A stretch of 26,983 bases of DNA. Origin: an uncultured Clostridia bacterium. GTDB taxonomy: Bacteria; Bacillota; Clostridia; Oscillospirales; Ruminococcaceae. A model generated the notes under the pieces. That model saw only the letters and a list, made by a program, of their open reading frames with translations, searched no databases and was not told the DNA's origin. Shown here piece after piece: positions 1 to 8,019 of the stretch. The position numbers were made by a program, and so were the translations under genes. The stretch spans positions 1 to 26,983 of the forward strand of contig CANDLP010000001.1 of assembly GCA_947385505.1 (NCBI GenBank), in the 5' to 3' direction. Position 1 is the stretch's first letter; each line of letters opens with the position of its first letter.

Positions 1-511
1 CGTCTTCGTATTCCTCCAATTCCTGTTCTTCAAGCTCCTCCGGTTCATAGTTTACCTTTATGCACTTGGAAAGCTTTATTTTTTCACCGTCTATGATTAT
101 CGAAGCTTCTTCCTCGTCATACTCTTCCAAAACACCCGTTTTATAGCTTTCTTCGCCGTCGGATTTAACGTGAGCGCTGACCCTTTGACCGATTGATTCA
201 TTAAAATGTTCGGGCTTTCTTAATTTTTTGTACACGCCGGGTGTGCCTATTTCAAGAATATCCACCTGTTCAATAAACTTCTGCTTGTCAAAAAGCTGGT
301 TTATCGGGCGGGATATTTCCTCGCACTTATCGCTGTCAATACCCTTGTCATTGTCAAAGAGCACTCTCAGATACCACATTGCCCCCTCTTTTTCAAAGCA
401 GACGTCATAAATCTTACAGCCCGCCTTTTCTATAATGGGTTTCGCAAGTTTGAGCGCTTCTTCCTCGATTTTGGGAGCCAGCGCCTTTTTGCCGCCTTTT
501 TCCTTAGCCAT
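1..511 (-). CDS. rimP: Ribosome maturation factor RimP (3' end outside the window)
   Basis: The reverse strand reads from an ATG at 511 without a stop to the left edge, giving about 170 residues beginning MAKEKGGKK; the C-terminus is cut off by the window. RimP binds the 30S subunit during assembly and is needed for 16S rRNA maturation. The family pattern is visible: an N-terminal alpha/beta domain (IYDVCFEKEGAMWYLRV, then DCxxISRPI-like DKCEEISRPI), the hinge EIGTPGV followed by KKLRKPEHF (family form SPGxxRPLxxxxHF), then an SH3-like C-terminal domain. The TPGVYKKL hinge departs slightly from the usual SPGLDRPL. The protein ends in an unusual glutamate-rich tail (EPEELEEQELEEYED), so it is longer than the usual ~155 residues. 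In Firmicutes rimP heads the nusA-infB operon, which would lie beyond the left edge. A consensus promoter lies at 622-650. Confidence 0.9.
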   Translation of the reverse strand, partial: MAKEKGGKKALAPKIEEEALKLAKPIIEKAGCKIYDVCFEKEGAMWYLRVLFDNDKGIDSDKCEEISRPINQLFDKQKFIEQVDILEIGTPGVYKKLRKPEHFNESIGQRVSAHVKSDGEESYKTGVLEEYDEEEASIIIDGEKIKLSKCIKVNYEPEELEEQELEEYED

Positions 512-621
512 TTCTCTTCTCCGTGTTATTCCGCTTATTCTTTTTGCTCATTTTTAAAACCCCCATAACAAACGTTAAGACCGAGTTGCAAACCCAGTCT
601 TACCATACTTTATCTTTTTAA

Positions 622-650
622 ATTATACCACTAAAATTTACCTTTGTCAA
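622..650 (-). promoter_or_regulatory. Sigma-A promoter of rimP with a leader hairpin
   Basis: On the reverse strand a perfect TTGACA (650-645) is followed after 17 nt by TATAAT (627-622). Transcription would start near 615 and give a leader of roughly 100 nt. That leader contains an imperfect inverted repeat at 577-602 (outer arms AAGAC/GTCTT), which can fold into a hairpin of unknown role. Confidence 0.85.
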
Positions 651-724
651 TGGTTTTGTGACAATTTTTTGAAAATTAGAAAAATTTTTAAAAAATGTTA
701 CTTTTTTGTTTTGATCCGCGACTA

Positions 725-730
725 TATAAT
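725..730 (+). promoter_or_regulatory. Candidate -10 element of the sigma factor gene
   Basis: TATAAT at 725-730 lies 30 nt upstream of the chosen ATG at 761. No good TTGACA is found 17 nt upstream (only a T-run), so the promoter may be of an alternative class, for example autoregulated by the ECF factor itself. Its position inside a longer open frame that starts at 695 argues against that earlier start. Confidence 0.45.
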
Positions 731-760
731 CGGAGAACAAAAAACGAAGGGAGTACCGAG

Positions 761-1312
761 ATGACAGACGCGCAAATAATCGAACTATATTTTCTCCGTG
801 ATGAAAACGCAATAGAGGAAAGCAGGAATAAATACGGAATCTACTGCCGCTCCATAGCTTACAATATACTACGTTCTAAGGAGGATTCCGAGGAATGTGT
901 AAACGATACGTGGCTTGGCGCATGGAACGCAATGCCGCCTAACAAACCCGAAAAGCTGTCGCTGTTTTTGGGAAGCATTACGCGAAACATCTCCGTAAGT
1001 CTTTTACGAAAGAGAACATCCGAAAAGCGAGGCGGAGGTGAAACGGCTGTTTTCCTTGAAGAATTGGAGGAATGCGTCGGAAAAGGCGATTGCATTAACG
1101 ATGAACTGGAGCTGAAGGACGCTCTCGACCGTTTCCTTGATTCTCTTAATCCGGAACCCAAAAAAATATTTATGCTTCGCTACTGGTATATGCTCAGCAT
1201 AAGGAGAACCGCCGAGATATGCAAGAAAAGCGAGGGGCAGATTAAAATGTCCCTTAAGCGAACAAGGGAAAAGCTGAAATGTTTTTTGGAAAAAGAGAAT
1301 GTTAAAATATAA
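761..1312 (+). CDS. ECF-type sigma-70 family RNA polymerase sigma factor
   Basis: The product is a 183-residue sigma factor of the extracytoplasmic-function size class, which directs RNA polymerase to a small regulon. It shows a sigma region 2 segment (YNILRSKEDSEECVNDTWLGAWNAMPP, the -10-recognising helices) and a C-terminal sigma region 4 helix-turn-helix (LDRFLDSLNPEPKKIFMLRYWYMLSIRRTAEICKKS and so on). ATG 761 is preferred because GAAGGGAG at 746-753 gives a good ribosome binding site and a TATAAT lies just upstream; the same frame is open from 695 but would place the promoter inside the gene. The gene is followed 113 nt later by a membrane protein in the position normally held by an anti-sigma factor, so the two probably form a regulator pair. 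Its ECF subgroup and regulon cannot be named from sequence reading alone. Confidence 0.88.
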   Translation: MTDAQIIELYFLRDENAIEESRNKYGIYCRSIAYNILRSKEDSEECVNDTWLGAWNAMPPNKPEKLSLFLGSITRNISVSLLRKRTSEKRGGGETAVFLEELEECVGKGDCINDELELKDALDRFLDSLNPEPKKIFMLRYWYMLSIRRTAEICKKSEGQIKMSLKRTREKLKCFLEKENVKI

Positions 1313-1425
1313 AAATATATTTAAAAACAATTTTCCCCTGTATTTTATCCATTTATTTTTAAACAGTACTATACTAACCCCACATTTTAAAAAGGAATTA
1401 ACATTAAACCTTAAGGAGAAACAAA

Positions 1426-3339
1426 ATGAAAAAATGCGAAAAGTTTTTGTTGGCTTTAGGCAAGGCTGACAGCCGCCATATCCCCGACCCAAAGGAGATT
1501 TTTAATACCGAAAACGTCGGGAAGGAAGCCGAAATACATTTCAGCAGCGAGTATAAGTATATTAAAAAAAGACCCTATCTAAAAGCCGCCGTAATTACCG
1601 CTTCTCTTGCGGCAGCAGCCGCGGTATTGGTAACGTCTTTTAATAATTATACCCTCACCACACCGATAAACTCTCCCCATATAACGGAGACAGCCGTCTC
1701 CGACAAAGCCGCGGACATAAGCGACATTTCTGACCGAAGTGAACCGTACTTTGATGAAAAAAGCGTTTTATCTCCCCTTAATCTAATCGGCTGTTACATT
1801 GATGATAAAAGGGAATATCGGGTAGATACGGACAAGTGGAAAAAATCCGACAATTTTGATCTTTTCAGGCAGTACTTTTTTGCCTTATGGGAAAACGGCG
1901 AAGCGGCGTTCGGAGAGAGACTTTCTGTTTTTGTAATAGACGATTCGGAAAAATCTTTTTTTGCCGACAACAGAAACTGGCGATTTGACGGATTTTATAA
2001 GCCGAGTGAAAACGTCCTCGCTTTTATTATAAACGACAATGCCGTAAAAAGCATATTTTGGATTGATTTAAACGATCCGAATACCATGTACACGGAATCC
2101 GAAAATTCCGGTATAATACTACGAAAAGACTATTCTAAGGAAATTGCTCCCGCCATTCTCACAAAATCGGACGCGCCGATAAACAACCCGGACAATAATT
2201 ATTTAAGCATATTCAGGCTTTACGAAATGTCGAGGGATCACAAAATTGATTTCAATATGTTAGTCAATATTGAGCATAAAATCTATTTTGAACAGGCAGA
2301 CACAGACATAAACATTAGCCACGACGATTGGTATCAGTTTTACCCCGTATACCTCGTTTCGGAATCCGAGGATAAGATTAAACTTAAAACAAAGGTGGGA
2401 AATATAATTTATGACGACTCGGAAGCGGAGGCGGAATGCGCTTTTGAAAGGATAGACGGCGAATGGAAACGAAAAGTATTATTGACTTTCCCAAACGGTG
2501 AAATGACTCTGTTGGCTGAATCCCTATCTGCGGCGCTTTCAAAAAATGATGCGCTGTCCGCTATGGAGCTTTTAAATTACCAAACCAATGAAAACGGATA
2601 TTGGGCGGACGGCAGCAAGTGGACGGAATTGACCGATTATGATATTTTCAGGGAGTATTTCTTCGGCGCATGGGAAATCAATAAAGATTTGGACTTCGGC
2701 GGCCTTGATCCCCTTATAATTGACGATTCGGAAAAAGCGAGCGTCGTTACTACAACCGATGAATGGTACAGCGGACCGTTTTATCGGGTAAACGATCATG
2801 TTCTCGCATTCATAAACGGAAACTCCGGCGGTCCCTCCATATATTGGCTTGACGCCAATGTTCCAGACATTTTGTACGTTTCCTTAGGCGGCCCGTGGGA
2901 AAGCGGCAGCAAGCTTATGTATTTTTACAATATTGACAACGAAGCCCCATCGGTTTTAGCCTTTAAAAAGACCGACGCTGAGCCCAATGAGCCGCAAAAT
3001 GGTTTTTTAAGTATTTACAAGCTGTATGAATTGTCTCAAAAACACGGAATAAGTCTTGAAATGCTTGCACACATAGAATATTCGGAAGCAATCGACCTTA
3101 CTCACGATGTATACGCCAATTTTTACCCGATGTATCTGTTGACTGAAACGGAAACCGAAATAGTGATTAAAACGATACTCCGGAATCACTATTATTACTA
3201 TTATGAGGATAAATACAATGCCGTCGAGGCGATAAACACTATTGAAAAAATTAACGGCGAATGGATAAAAAAGGTAGTTCTAAAATTACCAAACGGCGAA
3301 ACCGTCGCCTTGTCCGACGGTTCGGAAAGCGCCGACTAA
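1426..3339 (+). CDS. Membrane-anchored putative anti-sigma/sensor protein with a duplicated outer domain
   Basis: The protein has 637 residues, with a clear start (AAGGAG at 1413-1418 before ATG 1426). About 50 cytoplasmic residues (no HxxxCxxC zinc-binding anti-sigma motif) are followed by one hydrophobic helix at about 51-72, a short linker, and then about 560 outer residues. The outer part is an internal duplication: residues ~121-363 and ~390-629 share, in the same order, a W-x(5-6)-D-x-FR-x-YFF-x-W block, an IDDSEK block, a VLAFI block, IFWIDLNDP/IYWLDANVP, LSI-x-x-LYE, the pair FYPVYL/FYPMYL, and GEWKRKVLLTFPNGE/GEWIKKVVLKLPNGE. I do not recognise the domain. Position after an ECF sigma gene suggests that the N-terminal segment restrains the sigma factor while the outer repeats sense a signal. 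That role is inferred from context. A plain exported protein co-transcribed with its sigma factor is the alternative. Confidence 0.6.
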   Translation: MKKCEKFLLALGKADSRHIPDPKEIFNTENVGKEAEIHFSSEYKYIKKRPYLKAAVITASLAAAAAVLVTSFNNYTLTTPINSPHITETAVSDKAADISDISDRSEPYFDEKSVLSPLNLIGCYIDDKREYRVDTDKWKKSDNFDLFRQYFFALWENGEAAFGERLSVFVIDDSEKSFFADNRNWRFDGFYKPSENVLAFIINDNAVKSIFWIDLNDPNTMYTESENSGIILRKDYSKEIAPAILTKSDAPINNPDNNYLSIFRLYEMSRDHKIDFNMLVNIEHKIYFEQADTDINISHDDWYQFYPVYLVSESEDKIKLKTKVGNIIYDDSEAEAECAFERIDGEWKRKVLLTFPNGEMTLLAESLSAALSKNDALSAMELLNYQTNENGYWADGSKWTELTDYDIFREYFFGAWEINKDLDFGGLDPLIIDDSEKASVVTTTDEWYSGPFYRVNDHVLAFINGNSGGPSIYWLDANVPDILYVSLGGPWESGSKLMYFYNIDNEAPSVLAFKKTDAEPNEPQNGFLSIYKLYELSQKHGISLEMLAHIEYSEAIDLTHDVYANFYPMYLLTETETEIVIKTILRNHYYYYYEDKYNAVEAINTIEKINGEWIKKVVLKLPNGETVALSDGSESAD

Positions 3340-3367
3340 AGAAAACCACATAATTTTCAAAAAAGTA

Positions 3368-3396
3368 TTGACATAAGCTTGGCTCGGTGATATAAT
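3368..3396 (+). promoter_or_regulatory. Sigma-A promoter of the thiT transcript
   Basis: TTGACA at 3368-3373 and TATAAT at 3391-3396 are separated by exactly 17 nt. The start would fall near 3403, at the foot of a perfect 7-bp hairpin (TGTCGGC 3403-3409, GCCGACA 3417-3423). That hairpin would cap the very 5' end of the riboswitch RNA. Confidence 0.9.
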
Positions 3397-3424
3397 TTTA
3401 ATTGTCGGCGACAACAGCCGACAT

Positions 3425-3525
3425 AATAAAGCAGGGAGCTGATATTTCGGCTGAGAGGAAACGGATTGACGTTTCGACCTATTGACCTGATTCGGATAAT
3501 GCCGACGTAGGGAGAATAGATTTGT
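3425..3525 (+). promoter_or_regulatory. TPP (THI-box) riboswitch
   Basis: The conserved THI-box blocks occur in order: GGGAGC (3434-3439), GGCTGAGAGG (3449-3458), ACCTGATTCGGATAATGCC (3484-3502) and GACGTAGGGAG (3504-3514). The aptamer senses thiamine pyrophosphate. An intrinsic terminator follows within about 20 nt and the next gene is the thiamine S component, so this is an OFF switch acting on transcription. GCAGGG at 3431-3436 is the exact complement of CCCTGC at 3545-3550 in the terminator's left arm, which gives a plausible anti-terminator pairing when TPP is absent. Exact outer limits are approximate. Confidence 0.95.
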
Positions 3526-3543
3526 ATTTTACGATACCTCACG

Positions 3544-3579
3544 CCCCTGCGCCCAAAAAAGCGCGGGGGTTAATTTTTT
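3544..3579 (+). terminator. Riboswitch expression-platform terminator
   Basis: CCCCTGCGC (3544-3552) pairs with GCGCGGGGG (3561-3569) with one G-T pair and an A-rich 8-nt loop, followed by TTAATTTTTT. It stands between the TPP aptamer and thiT. Confidence 0.9.
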
Positions 3580-3606
3580 CCTGCAAACACGAAAGGAAGG
3601 AAAAAA

Positions 3607-4404
3607 ATGAACACCAAAACATTAAGATTGACGGAATCGGCGATAATGCTTGCCTTGGGCTTTATCTTAAGCCTGCTTAAGATAATAGACATGCCCTTCG
3701 GCGGCTCGGTAACGGTTTTCAGTATGCTTCCCGTTATAATTATTGCGTACCGTTACGGAACGCCATGGGGGTTGTTAGTTGGATTTACCGCAAGCCTGCT
3801 GCAAATGCTGTCGGGCTTAAAAAATCTTACCTACGGCACAAGCGCGGGGGCGGTAATAGCCATTATAGCGCTTGATTATGTTATCGCCTTTACCGGAATG
3901 GGCCTCGGAGGGATTTTCAGAGGAAAGATAAAAGATCAGGGAATGAGCATAGCTTTAGGCGCTCTCTCTGCCTGCCTTATACGCTACATATGCCATACCG
4001 TTGTAGGCTGTACCGTGTGGGCGGGGGTATCTATCCCCACAAGCGACGGGCTTATTTACTCTATGGTATACAACGCGGCGTATATGATACCCGAAACCGC
4101 TATAACTGTTGTGGGCGCCTACTTTGCCGGCAGGCTATTTACCCTTTCGGAGCCGCAGATAAAACCAGCGTCCATGAAGGACGGAGCCGCAAAAAACGCT
4201 GTGGCGCTGCTCCCCGCCGCCATAGGGCTGGTAATTGCATTTGTGTTTGTTTTCGCTATGGTACAGACGGAGGATGGCTTTGATATAACCGCCGTTACCA
4301 GAACCGATATTTTTGACTGGCTGGCTCCGATAATCGTTCTTGTAACGGGCGCTGCCGTATCTGCGGTTATTATGAATACGGCTAAGAAAAAACATTCACG
4401 GTAA
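3607..4404 (+). CDS. thiT: Energy-coupled thiamine transporter S component ThiT, with C-terminal extension
   Basis: The product is a 265-residue polytopic membrane protein of the ThiT/YuaJ family, the substrate-binding S component of a group II ECF transporter that shares its energising module (EcfA/A'/T, not in this window). The N-terminal ~185 residues carry family features: ALGFILSLLKI at the start, the loop LTYGTSAGAVIAIIALDYVIAFTGMG, and the binding-site region with ICHTVVG, WAGVSIP and YNAAYMIPE. Usual ThiT proteins have about 180-200 residues. Here roughly 75 extra residues add two further hydrophobic segments (ALLPAAIGLVIAFVFVFAMV and WLAPIIVLVTGAAVSAVIM) of unknown purpose. AGGAAGG at 3594-3600 precedes the ATG. 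Control by the upstream TPP riboswitch strongly supports thiamine as substrate. Confidence 0.93.
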   Translation: MNTKTLRLTESAIMLALGFILSLLKIIDMPFGGSVTVFSMLPVIIIAYRYGTPWGLLVGFTASLLQMLSGLKNLTYGTSAGAVIAIIALDYVIAFTGMGLGGIFRGKIKDQGMSIALGALSACLIRYICHTVVGCTVWAGVSIPTSDGLIYSMVYNAAYMIPETAITVVGAYFAGRLFTLSEPQIKPASMKDGAAKNAVALLPAAIGLVIAFVFVFAMVQTEDGFDITAVTRTDIFDWLAPIIVLVTGAAVSAVIMNTAKKKHSR

Positions 4405-4452
4405 TGCTGTTTATATTTTTTAAAAACTTTCAGAAATAACAAAATACTTAGC

Positions 4453-4497
4453 AAAACAGGGAACACCGCTTTGAAAAGGTGTTCCCTGTTTTTTTAT
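4453..4497. terminator. Bidirectional terminator between thiT and the ABC exporter operon
   Basis: A perfect 15-bp stem (4453-4467 with 4478-4492, core CAGGGAACACC/GGTGTTCCCTG) has a 10-nt loop, a T-run on the right and the matching A-run on the left. It lies between converging genes and can serve both strands. Confidence 0.9.
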
Positions 4498-4518
4498 TTT
4501 TATTCGATTGCTATAGTT

Positions 4519-5712
4519 TTATTTGCTTTCCTTCCCCCTCTTAATATGTGCCGCCAACAGCGCCGCGGCAAGCAGCGCCAAAGCAAACAACGCTTGGATT
4601 CCCACGGCGGCCCAAACCGTCTCTTCGTCAAACACCGCTCCGTCCGCGCCGAATATTACGTTATTTGCCCTTATATACCAATAAGCAGGCAGAAACTTAG
4701 CGGCTTTAAGAATATTTTCACCCAACAGCGACTGAGAGACAAAAACCCCGCATAAAAACGACATTCCCAGCCCCAAAACATTGGATACCATAGATGTAAC
4801 ATAATTAGCTTTTTTGGCTGTGCCGGAACAAAGTATTCCGATAAATGCCGACAGCGACAGGCAAAACATCAGAAAGACAAACATTTGTATCAAGGAGTAA
4901 AAACAGTGTTTGTTAAACAAATTGCCTCCGGTAATTATCATTCCCGCCGCCAGAAGCACGCCGGCGGCAGCTAAGCTTATTATGAACGCGCCGCAGATTA
5001 TCTGTATCATATAGCCGGAGGGAGAGATCGGAGCGCAAAAGCTTCTTGATTTTACTTCCTCATTAAGAAACGAGGAAAAAGTGGGTACCAATATTCCGAG
5101 TATCATCATAAGCATAATATAAGGTATAAAGTTGTAAAACAGATAAGCGCCCGTGTCATTATTATCCCAGCCTCCTTTTGCGGAGAATCCGGTTACCTGA
5201 ACTCTGTTTTCAAGAGTTTTTGCCGCTTCCTCGCAGGCTGACCTGGTATCATATCCGCCGCTTATATAAAGTCTTGCCGCCGATACAAAGGAATTTATGC
5301 AGCTTTCAGCGAATACCTCAGACGCGCTTCCCGCTATGACTTGGGAAGATAAAAGATTTTCCGTTTCACCCGTACCGAGCGCTTCGGCAAAACCCTTGTT
5401 TATTGTGAGAACATACTCCGCCTTGCGGTAGTAAAGGCTGTCCTGAACCGCGTCTTCCTTGTCGAAATCAATATCAGTCATTTTTATGTTTGGACAATTT
5501 TCAAGATAGCTTAAAAAAGTCCTGCTTTCCTCTGTGTTGTCCTTGTCATTTACCGCAAGCATTGTGGTGAATCCGTCTATGCTGTCTGCGCTTCCGTTTA
5601 GACCGCTTCTTCCCATCATAGTCATACCCAGCAGCACCGAAAATATCGCCATATACATTACCGCAATGCCGATATAAGAAGGAATAAGCTTTAAATATGT
5701 TTTAAATACCAT
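4519..5712 (-). CDS. ABC-2 type transporter permease (second permease of the operon)
   Basis: The product is a 397-residue membrane protein with the ABC-2 permease layout. An N-terminal helix (about residues 12-32) is followed by a large outer loop of about 160 residues, then five or six helices from about residue 190 (for example YIMLMMILGILVPTF, IICGAFIISLAAAGVLLAAGM, MFVFLMFCLSLSAFIGIL). Together with the neighbouring permease and ATPase it would form a heterodimeric exporter in the cytoplasmic membrane. The gap to the upstream permease is 19 nt. The substrate is unknown; such cassettes beside a DesK-like kinase often export antimicrobial peptides or lipids, but nothing here fixes it. Just past its stop lies TTCGATTGCTATAG (4503-4516), which matches one end of repeat element B. 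Confidence 0.85.
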   Translation of the reverse strand: MVFKTYLKLIPSYIGIAVMYMAIFSVLLGMTMMGRSGLNGSADSIDGFTTMLAVNDKDNTEESRTFLSYLENCPNIKMTDIDFDKEDAVQDSLYYRKAEYVLTINKGFAEALGTGETENLLSSQVIAGSASEVFAESCINSFVSAARLYISGGYDTRSACEEAAKTLENRVQVTGFSAKGGWDNNDTGAYLFYNFIPYIMLMMILGILVPTFSSFLNEEVKSRSFCAPISPSGYMIQIICGAFIISLAAAGVLLAAGMIITGGNLFNKHCFYSLIQMFVFLMFCLSLSAFIGILCSGTAKKANYVTSMVSNVLGLGMSFLCGVFVSQSLLGENILKAAKFLPAYWYIRANNVIFGADGAVFDEETVWAAVGIQALFALALLAAALLAAHIKRGKESK

Positions 5713-5731
5713 ACTTCTCTCCTTATTTTAT

Positions 5732-6886
5732 CTATATAGAATTGTATTTCCGCTTGCGGGTCATTATCATTGAGCCCGTCAGCAGCAGCGCGCACCAGAT
5801 AAGCAGTATCACAATATTTGAAATAAGCTTTTCATAGTTTCCGTAAACGCACACGCTGTAAAAACAGTCTACTATCAAGGCCGCCGGATTTATCCGGTTG
5901 AATAAAGGAAAGCTTTCCTCTATTATCAGCCTCATTCCGCCGAACATAAGCCCGCTCAGAAAACATAATCCCAGTGAACAGGCAAGCAGCAGCGCATTTT
6001 TTATTCCGTCCTTTAATCCGCCGATGGAACCTATAAAACAGCCTAAGCTGTCCCCGATAACGGAGCTTAGGAAATTCACGGCTATTATTATCGTGAAAGG
6101 AACTCCAAATTTTATTCCCAAAATATACACAAGGTATACCGAAGCGATATTGAGAAAAACATTGTGTATCAGAAGAGTGGCGATAAGCGAAGACAAAATG
6201 TCCTTAAACTTGCTTAAGGGGCTTATCTCCACCCTTGCGCCCAGAGCGGAAAGATTCGCCTGATGATTTATGGCGCAATACATTCCCATCATTGAGCCCA
6301 TAAGTCCGCTCATTGCCAGAAGATTGTAGAAATATTGAACATAAGGGTCAAAGTTTGCGGAATTGGATTCCGATTTGATATAATTTGTTTCCCGCTCCGC
6401 CTCTTTTATTATTGGGGGCAGTTTTTCGGGATGCGATGCGGCAGCGGAGCTGATTATCTCATAACGGCTTTTAAAGGTATCCAGTACCGACTTTACTATT
6501 CCCGCCTTTATTCCTCCCGCTCCATAGGGCACTTCAAGGGAAACATCGCCGTCAACGTATATTATTGCCTCCAATTCGCCCTTTTCCATAAGCGCTCTCG
6601 CCGTATCCTCCTTATCGGTCACAATTTCAAAGAGAGGATTTTCCCCGTCTGAAACGGATCCGTCCTTTCCTGAAAGCGCATTCATCATTTCGTCGAACCC
6701 CTCCGGCGCTTCCGTTTTCTTTACAACGGCGACCCGTATATCCGAATAATCCTGTTCGCTGTCCGCAAGACTGCCGAACGCCACAAAAAACAGCGTGCCT
6801 AAAACTACCGGAAAACCCATAAGCCAGAATACCACTATTTTATTGCGCAAAAGGGAGATAAGCTCATATTTTATACGGTTAAGCAT
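5732..6886 (-). CDS. ABC-2 type transporter permease (first permease of the operon)
   Basis: The product is a 384-residue permease with the same plan as its downstream partner: an N-terminal helix after a basic start (MLNRIKYELISLLRNKIVVFWLMGFPVVLGTLFF), an outer loop to about residue 185, then about five helices ending in a basic tail (MTRKRKYNSI). The extracellular loop is typical of the ABC2_membrane_3 class. Its start codon shares its A with the last base of the ATPase stop codon, so the two are translationally coupled. The two permeases differ clearly in sequence, so they probably form a heterodimer. Confidence 0.85.
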   Translation of the reverse strand: MLNRIKYELISLLRNKIVVFWLMGFPVVLGTLFFVAFGSLADSEQDYSDIRVAVVKKTEAPEGFDEMMNALSGKDGSVSDGENPLFEIVTDKEDTARALMEKGELEAIIYVDGDVSLEVPYGAGGIKAGIVKSVLDTFKSRYEIISSAAASHPEKLPPIIKEAERETNYIKSESNSANFDPYVQYFYNLLAMSGLMGSMMGMYCAINHQANLSALGARVEISPLSKFKDILSSLIATLLIHNVFLNIASVYLVYILGIKFGVPFTIIIAVNFLSSVIGDSLGCFIGSIGGLKDGIKNALLLACSLGLCFLSGLMFGGMRLIIEESFPLFNRINPAALIVDCFYSVCVYGNYEKLISNIVILLIWCALLLTGSMIMTRKRKYNSI

Positions 6887-7815
6887 CAGTCCCGCAGCTC
6901 CTTTCCCGTTATTTCAAGGAATACGTCGTTTAAGGTAGGTAAAAGCGAATACACTCTCCCTATCGGTATTTCCTCTTTGTGCATATAATCCAGCAGTCTT
7001 GTAAGATTATGTTTTCCTCCGCTGTACAGCAGAGTAAGAGTCTTTCCGTCATATTTGCAGTCATAGGCGTGGGGCATATTCTTTGCTGTTTCAAGCTGTT
7101 CTTCGGTAAGCCCCGCCGCTTCCACTGATACGGTTTCGGTGTTTTTGATAAGCTTTTTAAGCTCCTGTTTGGTACCTTCCGCAATATTTCTGCCCTTGTC
7201 TATTATCGCGATCCTTGAACAGATTTGTTCAACTTCCTCCATGTAATGAGAGGTATAAATAATAGTAGCGCCCTGTCGGTTAAGTTCCTCGATTCCCTCC
7301 AGTATCTTGTTTCGGCTTTGAGGATCCACCGCTACCGTAGGTTCGTCCATAATAATCAGCTTTGGCTTGTGGGCAATGCCGCAGGCTATGTTCAAACGCC
7401 GCAGAAGTCCCCCCGAAAGTTTTTTCGGACGGAATTTTTCAAACCCTTCAAGTCCCGCGAACGCTATGACTTCGTCAACCCGCTGTTTTCGCAATGCCTT
7501 ATCGGAAATGTACAATCCGCAGAAATAATCTATATTTTCCCTTACGTTAAGCTCGTCAAGAACCGCCACGTTCTGCATAACCACGCCTATGTCCTTTTTA
7601 ACCTCGGCGCAAAGTTTCTTTCCGAAAACGGATATTTCACCCTTATCATAAGTAAGCAGAGATAAGATACAGTTAATTGCCGTAGTCTTTCCCGATCCGT
7701 TGGGACCTAAAAGCCCGAATATTTCTCCCTCTTTTATGTCCAATTCCAAGTGATCAAGAGCTATCAGCTCTTTGTATCGCTTTACAAGCCTCTCCACCTT
7801 TACAACAGTTTCCAT
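6886..7815 (-). CDS. ABC transporter ATP-binding protein (DrrA/NatA class)
   Basis: The product is a 309-residue nucleotide-binding subunit that powers the exporter. It has Walker A GPNGSGKT (37-44), Q-loop Q81, signature LSGGL (133-137), Walker B LIIMDE (153-158), D-loop VDPQSR and H-loop SH in YTSHYMEE. A C-terminal extension of about 80 residues after the ATPase core is typical of the DrrA-like exporter family. It is the first gene of a three-gene leftward operon (ATPase-permease-permease). A consensus-like promoter and two operator-like palindromes lie upstream at 7861-7925, suggesting control by a DNA-binding activator, possibly the missing partner of the divergent histidine kinase. Confidence 0.93.
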   Translation of the reverse strand: METVVKVERLVKRYKELIALDHLELDIKEGEIFGLLGPNGSGKTTAINCILSLLTYDKGEISVFGKKLCAEVKKDIGVVMQNVAVLDELNVRENIDYFCGLYISDKALRKQRVDEVIAFAGLEGFEKFRPKKLSGGLLRRLNIACGIAHKPKLIIMDEPTVAVDPQSRNKILEGIEELNRQGATIIYTSHYMEEVEQICSRIAIIDKGRNIAEGTKQELKKLIKNTETVSVEAAGLTEEQLETAKNMPHAYDCKYDGKTLTLLYSGGKHNLTRLLDYMHKEEIPIGRVYSLLPTLNDVFLEITGKELRD

Positions 7816-7860
7816 ATTATAATTTGATCCTTTCCTGAATAGTTTTTTCGCTCTGTAATT

Positions 7861-7889
7861 ATTTTAACATTTTTACTTATATGATACAA
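7861..7889 (-). promoter_or_regulatory. Promoter of the ABC exporter operon
   Basis: On the reverse strand TTGTAT (7889-7884) and TAAAAT (7866-7861) are 17 nt apart. The start would be near 7854, about 40 nt before the ATG. The weak -35 with operator-like sites abutting it fits an activator-dependent promoter. Confidence 0.65.
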
Positions 7890-7925
7890 GTGACAAATGT
7901 AACATCTTCATATGACATTTGTCAT
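7889..7925. promoter_or_regulatory. Tandem operator-like palindromes upstream of the exporter promoter
   Basis: A perfect palindrome ATGACATTTGTCAT (7912-7925) and an imperfect copy GTGACAAATGTAAC (7890-7903) share the pattern RTGACA-WW-TGTMAY. Their centres are about 22 nt apart, roughly two helical turns. Relative to the inferred start near 7854 they sit at about -42 and -64, the classic activator position overlapping and just upstream of the -35. The protein that binds is not known. Confidence 0.55.
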
Positions 7926-8019
7926 TTTTTTGCAAGCAATAAGAAAAATAGGTATGGATTTTAACGTAATTTTATGGTAAAATTATTCGGGAATACTTTT
8001 ATAGTGTTTTCGCTTTGGA

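Noticed and set aside
695..760. Upstream ATG in frame with the sigma factor gene
   Set aside because: No ribosome binding site, and a TATAAT at 725-730 would fall inside the gene; ATG 761 has a good site.
4471..4755. 94-codon frame on the plus strand behind thiT
   Set aside because: It starts within the terminator loop and is the antisense of the permease gene.
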